From the NCBI RefSeq assembly GCF_900205865.1, contig NZ_LT906662.1, forward strand, positions 2,245,411 through 2,309,410: DNA of 64,000 nt, written 5' to 3'. Made by a program: the position numbers and the translations under genes. How positions within the stretch are numbered: the first letter of the stretch is position 1; each line of letters opens with the position of its first letter. Under the pieces are notes generated by a model. It made no database searches, was not told where the DNA came from, and saw only the letters and a program-made list of their open reading frames with translations. Shown one piece after another: positions 47,535-56,598 of this stretch. Source of the stretch: Thermoanaerobacterium sp. RBIITD (lineage in GTDB: Bacteria > Bacillota > Thermoanaerobacteria > Thermoanaerobacterales > Thermoanaerobacteraceae).

Positions 47535-48431
47535 ATGAATAAAGTTATTGGTATAGATATTGGTGGTACAAAAATACTTGGTGGTGTTATTGATTCATAT
47601 GGAAATTTGCTAAAATCTAATGAAGTTTTAACAGAGGCAAAATTAGGTAGAGATCATATATTAAAAAAATTATTTAGCATTATAGATACTTTAATTGATA
47701 AAGATATAGAAGGAATAGGCATAGGCTCAGCAGGTAGAATCAATTTTAATACAGGTGAAGTTGTATATGCAACAGATAATTTACCAGGTTGGACAGGTTT
47801 GAATTTAAAAAATATAATCGAAGAAAAATATAGCTTACCAACAATTGTTGACAATGATGTCAATGCAGCAGCAATTGGTGAAAGCTGGGTTGGAGCAGGA
47901 AAAGGATTTAGAAATATGGTTATGTTAACTCTTGGCACGGGTGTTGGTGGTGCGATAATGCTTAACGGCAAAGTAGTTAGAGGTTATAACTGGAGCGCAG
48001 GAGAAATTGGACATACTGTTTTATTCCCAGATGGAAGAAAATGCAATTGTGGGCATAAAGGATGTGCCGAACAATATATATCAGGAACCGCACTTTATAA
48101 AAGATATAATAAAATTATAGGACATAATATGGTAAATGATGCAGAGGAAGTTTTTAGTCTATTTAAAAAAAGCAATAATACTTCAAAAATAGTTATAAAT
48201 GAGTTTCTAAAATCGCTATCATTATTAATTTTAAACATAAGAAATTTTATAGATCCAGAAGTGATTATTTTAGGGGGTGGTGTAATAAACTCAAAAGATC
48301 TATGGTGGGATGCATTAAAATTATCATTAAAAAGTGACATAAATATAATTCCTGCAAAACTAAATAATTATGCAACAATGTTTGGAGCAGCAAAATTAAT
48401 TTTATTAAATGGGGGTAATTTAATTGGTTAA
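47535..48431 (+). CDS. ROK-family sugar kinase (probably ManNAc or GlcNAc kinase)
   Basis: This 298-residue ROK kinase has the ATP motif GIDIGGTKILGGV. The catalytic Asp is in PTIVDNDVNAAAIGE, and LGTGVGGA and the sugar-contact EIGHTV are present. The ROK zinc motif is CNCGHKGCAEQY. ATG 47535 follows AAAGGTG. Its place between nanE/rpiR and an ABC importer suggests it phosphorylates imported N-acetylmannosamine or N-acetylglucosamine, although sequence alone cannot exclude glucose. Confidence 0.88.
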   Translation: MNKVIGIDIGGTKILGGVIDSYGNLLKSNEVLTEAKLGRDHILKKLFSIIDTLIDKDIEGIGIGSAGRINFNTGEVVYATDNLPGWTGLNLKNIIEEKYSLPTIVDNDVNAAAIGESWVGAGKGFRNMVMLTLGTGVGGAIMLNGKVVRGYNWSAGEIGHTVLFPDGRKCNCGHKGCAEQYISGTALYKRYNKIIGHNMVNDAEEVFSLFKKSNNTSKIVINEFLKSLSLLILNIRNFIDPEVIILGGGVINSKDLWWDALKLSLKSDINIIPAKLNNYATMFGAAKLILLNGGNLIG

Positions 48432-49707
48432 GGCTAAATATTCGAAAATTTTAGGCATATTACTTGCATTGGTTATGGTCATAACAACATTTACTGCATG
48501 TGGGAGCAATTCATCAAAATCAAGCTATAGCGATACTAACAAGAAAATAACACTACAATTTTGGACAATTTCGTTAAGACCGAAATTTGATAATTACTTT
48601 AATGATTTATTTGCCCAATATAAAAAGTTGCATCCTAATGTAACAATTAAATGGACAGATATGCCTTATGATGCTATTCAAAATAAACTTGTTGCATCGG
48701 CAGCAGGTAACGATGTACCTGATGTTGTAAACTTGAATACAGATATGGCTTTGCAACTAGCTTCAAAAGGAGCTCTTGTTGATCTCAATAAAGAAGCTAC
48801 AGCGGAACAAAAGAATATATATGTAAAGACATTGTGGGAATCAACAAAAATAAATAATGGAATATATGCATTTCCTTGGTATGGTGCACCATCTGTTTTG
48901 GTTTATAATAAATCGTTGTTTGAAAAAGCAGGAATGAATCCGCCTAAGACATATGATGAAGTATATCAAATGGCAAAAGAATTTAAAGATAAGACAGGTG
49001 CTTATCTATATGTTCCGGATTATTTTGCATCAGATGCCTTTTTCGGTAGTGGAATAAATACACTTAACAAGGATAAGACAAAAGCTGCATTTAATACGCC
49101 TGAGACTTTAGCATTACTGGAGAAATATAAGAACTTTTATCAAAATGATATTTTCCCATTAGATGCAGAAGGAAATTGGGCGAAAATGTTGCAATTATTC
49201 TCGACAGGAAAGCTTGGATTGATAAATTCTGGAGCTCAGTCTTTGTCTCGTATCAAAGATGAAGCACCAGATATTTATAAAAATATAGGCATTACACAGC
49301 CGATAATTGGTAAAAGCGGTATTGTAGAAAATGCAATAATGGATCTTGTTGTAATGCAAAAGAGTCAGCATCATAAAGAGGCCATAGACTTTGCAAATTT
49401 TGTGACAAATGACGCTAATCAGCTCGCATTTGCAAAAGCAGCACAAGTTTTTCCGTCAACTATTAAAGCTTCTAAAGATCCATACTTTAAATCAAATACT
49501 ACTACACCAGAAGGCTTGGCAGTATCAATTGCAGCTGATTTTCTTGATAAATCTGCAGATAAGACACTTGGTGTTCCAAATAGTGCAGATATAAATACAG
49601 AAATGATTAAAGAGACAGATGAAGCATTTCATGGTCAAAAGGCACCAAAGCAGGCACTAGATGATGCAGAAAAGAATATAAATCAAATGCTCGCGGGTCA
49701 GAAATAA
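48424..49707 (+). CDS. Sugar ABC transporter substrate-binding lipoprotein
   Basis: This 427-residue family 1 solute-binding protein has a signal peptide ending in a lipobox (TFTACG), then ITLQFWTISLRPKFDNYF. The rest is typical of oligosaccharide binders (GNDVPDVVNLNTD, FPWYGAPSVLVYNKSLFEKAG). It is anchored outside the membrane and delivers sugar to the two permeases downstream. It starts at TTG 48424, overlapping the kinase gene by eight bases. No ATPase gene is in this cluster, so it probably uses a shared MsmX-type ATPase. Confidence 0.93.
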   Translation: MVKAKYSKILGILLALVMVITTFTACGSNSSKSSYSDTNKKITLQFWTISLRPKFDNYFNDLFAQYKKLHPNVTIKWTDMPYDAIQNKLVASAAGNDVPDVVNLNTDMALQLASKGALVDLNKEATAEQKNIYVKTLWESTKINNGIYAFPWYGAPSVLVYNKSLFEKAGMNPPKTYDEVYQMAKEFKDKTGAYLYVPDYFASDAFFGSGINTLNKDKTKAAFNTPETLALLEKYKNFYQNDIFPLDAEGNWAKMLQLFSTGKLGLINSGAQSLSRIKDEAPDIYKNIGITQPIIGKSGIVENAIMDLVVMQKSQHHKEAIDFANFVTNDANQLAFAKAAQVFPSTIKASKDPYFKSNTTTPEGLAVSIAADFLDKSADKTLGVPNSADINTEMIKETDEAFHGQKAPKQALDDAEKNINQMLAGQK

Positions 49708-49716
49708 TACAATATT

Positions 49717-49740
49717 GAGCAGGGCTTTTTAGCCTTGCTC
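49717..49740 (+). other. Hairpin after the binding-protein gene
   Basis: GAGCAGGGCT pairs with AGCCTTGCTC (one G-U) around a TTTT loop, without a following T run. It probably protects or partly attenuates the mRNA, giving more binding protein than permease. Confidence 0.6.
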
Positions 49741-49757
49741 TATAAGGAGTTTTGAAA

Positions 49758-50639
49758 ATGGAGAATAAATTAAAAAAATCGCTGATAGCTTATATATTTA
49801 TTTTGCCAGCTATGATTTTTCTTATAATTTTTGTTTTTTATCCAATAGTGGCAAGTATTCCATTGGCATTTTATAATTATTCAGCTGTAGGTCAGTCAAA
49901 ATTTGTAGGATGGGCTAATTTTGTAAGGGCTATACACGATCACGAATTTTGGGTATCAGTAGAGAATTCAATACTATTTGTTGGAGTTGTTCCCCCACTA
50001 CAGATTTTGTCGATTCTATTAGCAATATTAGTTAACAGAAAAATAAAAGGAATCTCTTTTTTTAGAGTTTTGTACTATATACCTGTTGTAACATCAATGG
50101 TAGCTGTATCAATAACATGGGGATGGATCTTTGATCCGCAAGGTCTACTTAATACTTTCATGGTGAAGCACGGTATATTTAGTAAGCCGATATCTTTCCT
50201 TAATGATCCAAGATTTGCACTATTATCATTGATGTTCATTACTATTTGGCAAGGACTCGGCTATTATATGATGATATACCTTGCAGGTCTTCAGTCAATA
50301 CCAAAAGAATTAGAAGAGTCAGCTTATGTGGATGGTGCAACAAAAACGCAAACATTATTTAAAATTATTATTCCACTATTGAAACCATATATATGGTTGT
50401 GTACTTTTATGAGTATTTTATCTGCCGTTAGAGTATTTGATGTTGTATATGTTTTGACAAATGGCGGCCCAGGTGATGCGACTATGGTTACAAGTCTTTA
50501 TTCTTTTCAAAAAGCATTTACAGACTTTAACTTTGGTTATGCATCTGCAATAGGTTTATTAGTTGCCATTCTTACAACTGCATTAAGTATTATGGTATTT
50601 ATTTATGGAGGTAGAAAAGGAGGAATGAGTTATTATTAA
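49758..50639 (+). CDS. Sugar ABC transporter permease (MalF/LacF-like)
   Basis: The 293-residue protein has six membrane helices. The cytoplasmic EAA loop, ELEESAYVDGATKTQTLFKIIIPLL-type (EESAYVDGATKTQTLFKII), contacts the ATPase. It resembles family 1 sugar permeases. AAGGAG precedes ATG 49758. It pairs with the next gene as the transmembrane heterodimer. Confidence 0.93.
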   Translation: MENKLKKSLIAYIFILPAMIFLIIFVFYPIVASIPLAFYNYSAVGQSKFVGWANFVRAIHDHEFWVSVENSILFVGVVPPLQILSILLAILVNRKIKGISFFRVLYYIPVVTSMVAVSITWGWIFDPQGLLNTFMVKHGIFSKPISFLNDPRFALLSLMFITIWQGLGYYMMIYLAGLQSIPKELEESAYVDGATKTQTLFKIIIPLLKPYIWLCTFMSILSAVRVFDVVYVLTNGGPGDATMVTSLYSFQKAFTDFNFGYASAIGLLVAILTTALSIMVFIYGGRKGGMSYY

Positions 50640-50640
50640 T

Positions 50641-51501
50641 ATGGAAACTTTAAATAAAAAATTAAATAATTGCAAAAAGATAAAAGTTATTAAAAAGATA
50701 TTTGGCTTGTCAATAATTTATTTGATACTTATAGTAATAGCAATTTTTTTAGCAGGACCGTTTGTTTGGCTAGTGTCATCATCTTTTAAAACTGGGCAAA
50801 ACATATATACTATGAATTTAATTCTACATCCATTTAGTCTAGCAAATTATATTGGTGTAATTAACTTTGTTTCAATTCCTAAATATATACTAAACACCAT
50901 TATTATTACTGTATCGGGAATTTTACTTGATGTTGTACTAGCATCGCTTGCTGCATATCCACTTGCATGTATGGATTTCTATGGCAAAAAGTTTATATTT
51001 TCGGCTTTGATTAGCACAATGATTTTACCTGCTGCTGCAGGACTGATTGTAAACTACCTAACGGTATCTAAAATGGGACTACTTGATACATTAACTGGTG
51101 TTATTATCCCAGGAGCTGTATCAGTTTTCAGTATAATCCTTTTAAGACAGTCTTATTTGACTGTACCCAAAGAATTAATGGATGCTGCTAAGATAGATGG
51201 TGCATCAGAATTTAAGATATGGTATAAGATAATGCTACCTGAAGTTATGCCTGCTGTTTCAACAATTGTAATTTTTGACTTTATTGGACTTTGGAATTCA
51301 TTCTTATGGCCGATAGTTGTATTGCAAGACCCTAATAAATACCCATTAGCGACAGCACTTAAATACCTATCAGGTCAGTTCAATTATAAGTTTGGCTATG
51401 TAGCTGCTGGAACAGTCATATCGATTATACCGGTTATAATAGTATTTTTAGCATTCCAAAAATACTTTATAAATGCGGTTGCAGGAGCACTAAAAGGTTA
51501 G
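50641..51501 (+). CDS. Sugar ABC transporter permease (MalG/LacG-like)
   Basis: The 286-residue protein has six membrane helices. Its EAA loop is PKELMDAAKIDGASEFKIWY, and LATALKYLSGQFN lies near the C-terminus, as in MalG-type sugar permeases. It begins one base after the previous stop. With the binding protein and the first permease it completes an importer lacking only its ATPase. Confidence 0.93.
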   Translation: METLNKKLNNCKKIKVIKKIFGLSIIYLILIVIAIFLAGPFVWLVSSSFKTGQNIYTMNLILHPFSLANYIGVINFVSIPKYILNTIIITVSGILLDVVLASLAAYPLACMDFYGKKFIFSALISTMILPAAAGLIVNYLTVSKMGLLDTLTGVIIPGAVSVFSIILLRQSYLTVPKELMDAAKIDGASEFKIWYKIMLPEVMPAVSTIVIFDFIGLWNSFLWPIVVLQDPNKYPLATALKYLSGQFNYKFGYVAAGTVISIIPVIIVFLAFQKYFINAVAGALKG

Positions 51502-51513
51502 AGGTGGATTATA

Positions 51514-52734
51514 TTGGTTAAAGATTATTATCTTTGGATAGAGATACAGGCAAATAAAGATAGAATAATAGATGTTAAATATTTTGAAAATATCCTTAAT
51601 AAATGTATTAATTCGGGTATTGATTCAATAATACTAAGTGTTAAAGATACATCCGGCTTTGGCATATTTAATAGCAATATTGTTCCACATTATAGCGTTT
51701 TTGATGAGGAATTTGAGAAAGATAAAGATTATCTGGATTTGTATATTAAGATGGCACATGATAAAAATTTAAAAATTTTTGCTGCAATAGATGTATTTTC
51801 AGAGGGAAATAAAGATAAGAAAAATATTTTGTCAAAAGGCTTTGAAAAACCTAGATGGCAGACATATATGTATGGAATAGATAATTTTGGTAATGTTTCT
51901 ATAAGACCTATAATAGGAGTAAATGGGCTAAAAACGTTTGATTCTATCGATGATTTTTCTGATGTTTTTGTGAATCCGGTAAGAGATGATGTTCAGCAAT
52001 ATGAGGCAGATATAATAAAGGAAGTAGTCGAGAATTATGATATAGATGGTATCGTACTTGATAGAGTTAGATTTATAGGCCTTGCGGCAGATTTTAGCGA
52101 ATATACCAAAGACAAATTTGAAGAATTTATTGGTGAGAAAGTAAATAACTGGCCTGAAGATATATATAAGCTTAAAATGGATGAACATGGAAAAAAACAT
52201 GTCTTATATGGAAGTCTTTTTGGAAAATGGATAACTTTTAAAGCTTATATTATAAAGAGATTTATACTTAAAATTAGAAGTATAATTAATAACCTGAATA
52301 AAAAGGTGGAATTTATCGATTATGTGGGCTCGTGGTACTCTCTATATTATCAGGTTGGTGCAAACTGGGCTAGTGAAAAATATATTCCTGAGGATTATCC
52401 ATGGGTTAGTAAAGAATATTCAAAAACAGGATATGCAGAATATGTTGATAAACTTATGTCAGGTTTTTATTATCCCGAAGTGACTATAGATGAGGCAATC
52501 AAGAATAATAGACCCGCTTACTGGTATAGTGTTGAAGGATCATCTGTTATAGCAAAAAAAGCTACAATGGGTGTTACACCAATTATTGGGAGCCTTTTTG
52601 TAAAACAATATGAAGATAATCCTTATCAGTTTAATAAGGCAATTAATATGTGCTTAAATAAATCACAAGGTTGTATGATTTTTGATTTATGTTATATAGA
52701 TGATTATAATTGGTGGAATCTAATAAAAAGATAG
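51514..52734 (+). CDS. Glycoside hydrolase-like TIM-barrel protein
   Basis: The 406-residue protein reads as an (alpha/beta)8 barrel of the alpha-amylase-like / family-10-like (GHL) type: IEIQANKDRI, DSIILSVKDTSGFGIF, IFAAIDVFSEG, FVNPVRDDVQQYEADII and YDIDGIVLDRVRF. D and E/D residues at strand ends (for example in GIVLDRVRF) are candidate catalytic groups. There is no signal peptide, so it acts on imported material. It starts at TTG 51514, directly after the permeases. The exact substrate cannot be read from the sequence. Confidence 0.72.
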   Translation: MVKDYYLWIEIQANKDRIIDVKYFENILNKCINSGIDSIILSVKDTSGFGIFNSNIVPHYSVFDEEFEKDKDYLDLYIKMAHDKNLKIFAAIDVFSEGNKDKKNILSKGFEKPRWQTYMYGIDNFGNVSIRPIIGVNGLKTFDSIDDFSDVFVNPVRDDVQQYEADIIKEVVENYDIDGIVLDRVRFIGLAADFSEYTKDKFEEFIGEKVNNWPEDIYKLKMDEHGKKHVLYGSLFGKWITFKAYIIKRFILKIRSIINNLNKKVEFIDYVGSWYSLYYQVGANWASEKYIPEDYPWVSKEYSKTGYAEYVDKLMSGFYYPEVTIDEAIKNNRPAYWYSVEGSSVIAKKATMGVTPIIGSLFVKQYEDNPYQFNKAINMCLNKSQGCMIFDLCYIDDYNWWNLIKR

Positions 52735-52748
52735 GGCTGTGAGAATAA

Positions 52749-54110
52749 ATGGATATATATAATTTTGACAAAAGACAAATTCCTATAATTGATAAATATG
52801 ATGTTATAGTTGTTGGTGGCGGTACAGCTGGCTCTACAGCCGCAATTGCATCAGCAAGGGAAGGTCTTAAAACACTACTAATTGAAAAATATGGATTTCT
52901 TGGTGGTTCATCGACAGCGTCACAAGTTATGCCAATGATGCATGTCAATATAGAAAGCAACCCTGCGTCATCAATCGACAAAGAAATCCGGAAACGACTT
53001 ATGAATTCCGGGTATGGTGCGAAAGATCCATATGGAAACGATGGATGGTTTAATCCTGAAATGATGAAATTTGTCCTTGAAGAGATGTTTCTAGAATATG
53101 GTGGCATAATTTTATATGATACTGATTTTATAGATGCGATAGTAGACGAAAATACAATAAATGGTATTATAGTAAATAATAGATCTGGACTAAATGCAAT
53201 AATGGGAAAGATAGTAATTGATTGTACCGGTGATGCTAATGTGGCATTTTCTTCTGGTGTACCATGCTTTATTGGTGATGAAAAAACAGGCAAAAATCAG
53301 GCAATTTCTTTACGATTTATGATAGGAAATATTGATCTTATAAGGTTTCAGTCATTTCTTAAAGATATTGGCCAGAATTGGGGATTAGACTATCCACTTA
53401 TTGAAACTGCAATGGTATGGAAGAGCGGCTTCCCTCTCGAAAGTATTTTTAAAAAAGGCCTTGAGAATAAAGAAATTAATTACGAGGATGGGGCTTACTT
53501 TCAAGCATTTTCTATACCTGGTATGCCAGGTGTAATGTCATTTAATTGTCCGGAGATTCCAGATATTAATGATTCAATTAATGCAGAAAAAATATCTTAT
53601 TCATACCAAAAAGGCAGAGAAATGATTCAAAGGCTTTATAAATTCTTAAAAAAATATTTATCAGGTTTTGAAGAAAGTTATATATTGTCTGTTGCACCTA
53701 TGATAGGAATAAGAGAATCAAGAAGAATTAGAGGAAAGTATGTTTTAAGCATTAATGATTATAACAATAGGTCAAAATTTGATGATGCAATTGCAAAAAC
53801 GGCATATCCTGTTGACATACATGGTATGAGAGCGGAGTATGAGGTAATTCCACTTAAAAATAACGAATACTTCGAAATACCATTTAGATGTCTTGTACCG
53901 TTAAATATAGATGGGTTATTAGTTGCCGGAAGATGTATATCTTCAACCTTTATAGCCCAATCATCCATCAGAATTCAACCAACGTGCAGAGCAACAGGTG
54001 AAGCCGCAGGAATTGCTGCTGCCCATTGTATTAAATATAATATTAAAGTAAGTGAAATAGAAGGAAGTGACATAAGGAAAATTATGAGAACTTACGGTTA
54101 TAATATATAA
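52749..54110 (+). CDS. FAD-dependent oxidoreductase (FAD-oxidored / pfam12831 type)
   Basis: The 453-residue flavoprotein has an N-terminal FAD motif VIVVGGGTAGSTAAIASAREG. GGSSTASQVMPMMHVN, DCTGDANVAF and the C-terminal LLVAGRCISSTFIAQSS, RIQPTCRATGEAAG are typical of the pfam12831 family. Such enzymes are common in glycan clusters, where they may oxidise sugar hydroxyl groups. No substrate can be assigned. It sits 14 bases after the glycosidase-like gene. Confidence 0.85.
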   Translation: MDIYNFDKRQIPIIDKYDVIVVGGGTAGSTAAIASAREGLKTLLIEKYGFLGGSSTASQVMPMMHVNIESNPASSIDKEIRKRLMNSGYGAKDPYGNDGWFNPEMMKFVLEEMFLEYGGIILYDTDFIDAIVDENTINGIIVNNRSGLNAIMGKIVIDCTGDANVAFSSGVPCFIGDEKTGKNQAISLRFMIGNIDLIRFQSFLKDIGQNWGLDYPLIETAMVWKSGFPLESIFKKGLENKEINYEDGAYFQAFSIPGMPGVMSFNCPEIPDINDSINAEKISYSYQKGREMIQRLYKFLKKYLSGFEESYILSVAPMIGIRESRRIRGKYVLSINDYNNRSKFDDAIAKTAYPVDIHGMRAEYEVIPLKNNEYFEIPFRCLVPLNIDGLLVAGRCISSTFIAQSSIRIQPTCRATGEAAGIAAAHCIKYNIKVSEIEGSDIRKIMRTYGYNI

Positions 54111-54135
54111 AACCGAATATTTAAGGGGGAAAAAT

Positions 54136-55071
54136 ATGATAGTAATTGATAATATCTCGATAGCGGATGTTGATGAGATATTACATCTATGGAAAAATAA
54201 TTTTGATGAAAAATATCATATCGATAAAAATACATTTATAAAGAAAGTTTTTGATGATATTGATTTTTATTATGACGATTCGTTTATTCTGAAAATTGAT
54301 GGGAAAATCATTGGAGTTATAATAATTAAATTAAATAATAGGAATATAAAAGAGTATGATAATTGTGCATGGTTAAATACTCTGCTGATTGACAAAAGAT
54401 TTAGAAAACATGGTTATGGTTCATTACTTTATGGAAATTCCGAAGAAAAGCTTAAAGATTTAGGAATAAAAAAAATATTGCTTGGCGGTGATGTATATAA
54501 TTTCTTTTCTGGAATTCCGGAACCGAAAAGCGATGTAGAATTGTTCTTTAAGAAGAAAGGTTTTAAGTTAAATGAATTTCACTATGATTTAATGGCAGAT
54601 GTTTCAGAATTAGATTTTAACAAGTTAGATATAGAGATTAATATGGAAAGTGTTTTTTTAGTAAAAGAACTTCAATTAAATAATATAGAGAAGCTTAACA
54701 AGTTTTTCGATAAAAATTTTCCTGGTAGGTGGAAATATGAAATTAATAATTATATTAAATATAACGGCGATTTAAGAAATGTAATATTGTTATGGAATCA
54801 AAATGATATAATAGGTTTTTGTAAAATTGATATTAATATAAATAAAAATGGTTCACTTGGACCAATTGGAATTGATAAAAATTATCGAGGCAAAAAATTA
54901 GGGAATAAGCTTTTATGTGAGTCACTAAAATTCTTAAAATCGAGAGGTACAAAAAATGTTTTTATAGATTGGACAATTCTTAAAGAATTTTATGGACAAT
55001 TTGGCTTCAAACCATATAAGTTTTTTAAAAGTGGATTTAAAGAAATTGGAGGAATTCTAAATGTGCAATAA
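54136..55071 (+). CDS. Double-domain GNAT acetyltransferase
   Basis: The 311-residue protein has two GNAT-like halves. The N-terminal half has the acetyl-CoA loop DKRFRKHGYGSLLYG (about 91-105). The C-terminal half has DKNYRGKKLGNKLL (about 246-259). It probably moves an acetyl group to an amine, plausibly a deacetylated amino sugar in this pathway, but no acceptor is known. It overlaps the DUF4127 gene by 11 bases. Confidence 0.8.
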   Translation: MIVIDNISIADVDEILHLWKNNFDEKYHIDKNTFIKKVFDDIDFYYDDSFILKIDGKIIGVIIIKLNNRNIKEYDNCAWLNTLLIDKRFRKHGYGSLLYGNSEEKLKDLGIKKILLGGDVYNFFSGIPEPKSDVELFFKKKGFKLNEFHYDLMADVSELDFNKLDIEINMESVFLVKELQLNNIEKLNKFFDKNFPGRWKYEINNYIKYNGDLRNVILLWNQNDIIGFCKIDININKNGSLGPIGIDKNYRGKKLGNKLLCESLKFLKSRGTKNVFIDWTILKEFYGQFGFKPYKFFKSGFKEIGGILNVQ

Positions 55072-56596
55072 AGTAATGTACATACCACTTGATGAAAGGC
55101 CGTGCAATTACATATATCCTAAAATGATAATGGATATAAGTGATATTGAAATGATTGAACCTCCTTTAGACATACTGGGTAATAAAAAGATTCCTGCTGA
55201 TATAGATAAGCTTTCGGGATGGATTATTAATAATATCAATAATGTAAGCTATCTTATATTATCGATTGATATGCTTTTATATGGAGGAATTGTTCCATCG
55301 AGACTTCATAAGAAAACAACAGAAGATTGTATTAAAAGACTTGAGACATTGAAAAAATTAAAATCAATAAATAAAAATCTAAAAATAATAGGGTTCAATC
55401 TTATCATGAGGGCACCATCATATAATAGTTCTGATGAAGAACCAGATTACTATGAAAATTACGGTGAAAAAATATTTCAATATGGGGTTATATCAGATAA
55501 ATTAGAGCTTAATATTGCGTCGGATGATGATATTAGCAATCTCAATAAAATCAAAAATGAAATTCCTGAAGATGCTCTTGAAGACTTATTAAATAGAAGG
55601 CAAGTAAATCATATAATCAATTTGAAAGTTGTAGACTTTGTAAAAGAAGGAATAATTGATTTTTTAGTTATTCCCATGGATGATTGTTCGAAGTATGGAT
55701 TTTCTGCAAGAGAACGCAGAAAAGTCATGAAATATGTTGACGACCTTGATTTAACAGATAGGATATATTCATATCCTGGTGCAGACGAAGTGGGATGTGT
55801 ACTCACTGCAAGAGTATTTAATAATATAAAGGGCATAAAACCAACGGTTTTCATAAGATATTCATCAGATATAGGCAGTACATTAATACCTAAATATGAA
55901 GACAGATCTCTTAATGAAACTGTGAAATACCAAGTTATATCTTCAGGTGGAATAATTGTAAATGATAGCTCCGAAGCTGATTTCATTTTAATGATAAATC
56001 CACCATCTGATATTACATTGAAATTAGCAGATAATTGGCAGTCGATATTGAGTAAAGAGGATGTCAATGATCCTGAAAGAAATCTAAATGAATTTGTAGA
56101 AACGATTGATTATTATATTAAGAAAGGTAAATTATGTGCAGTGGCAGATGTTGCTATGCCAAATGGTGCTGATAATCGTTTAATGATGCTAATTAAGAAA
56201 TATAAGCTATTAAATAAGCTTCTTTCATATGGAGGATGGAATACATCATCAAATACGCTGGGGACAGTTATATCCCATAGCATGATTTCATCTTGCTATT
56301 TAAACAAAAACATATATACACAAGAACAAATGATTGCTTCCGAAAAATTTCTATTTCTTAGGTATCTTGAAGATTGGGGTTATCAACATTTTGTAAGGTC
56401 ATCTGTAACAGATTTATTAAGCATATATGGTCTTAATTATTTTAGCTTGAAGGATAAAGGCAACCTAATATCTGATATAATAAAAAAGAAGCTTTATGAA
56501 TTTAGAGATAGATATTTAAACGACTTTCATTATGACTTTGATGTATATATGCCTTGGAATAGGATGTTTGAAGTTGGTATAAAGATTGGAGGATAA
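55061..56596 (+). CDS. DUF4127 family protein
   Basis: The 511-residue protein starts CNKVMYIPLDERPCNYIYP and has ILSIDMLLYGGIVPSRLH, FNLIMRAPSYNSSDEEP and YPGADEVGCVLTAR, hallmarks of DUF4127. Its function is unknown. The DERP and DEVG segments suggest a metal or sugar site. It is embedded between a GNAT and a GH84 gene and overlaps the former, so it should act on the same substrate. There is no signal peptide. Confidence 0.85.
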   Translation: MCNKVMYIPLDERPCNYIYPKMIMDISDIEMIEPPLDILGNKKIPADIDKLSGWIINNINNVSYLILSIDMLLYGGIVPSRLHKKTTEDCIKRLETLKKLKSINKNLKIIGFNLIMRAPSYNSSDEEPDYYENYGEKIFQYGVISDKLELNIASDDDISNLNKIKNEIPEDALEDLLNRRQVNHIINLKVVDFVKEGIIDFLVIPMDDCSKYGFSARERRKVMKYVDDLDLTDRIYSYPGADEVGCVLTARVFNNIKGIKPTVFIRYSSDIGSTLIPKYEDRSLNETVKYQVISSGGIIVNDSSEADFILMINPPSDITLKLADNWQSILSKEDVNDPERNLNEFVETIDYYIKKGKLCAVADVAMPNGADNRLMMLIKKYKLLNKLLSYGGWNTSSNTLGTVISHSMISSCYLNKNIYTQEQMIASEKFLFLRYLEDWGYQHFVRSSVTDLLSIYGLNYFSLKDKGNLISDIIKKKLYEFRDRYLNDFHYDFDVYMPWNRMFEVGIKIGG

Positions 56597-56598
56597 AG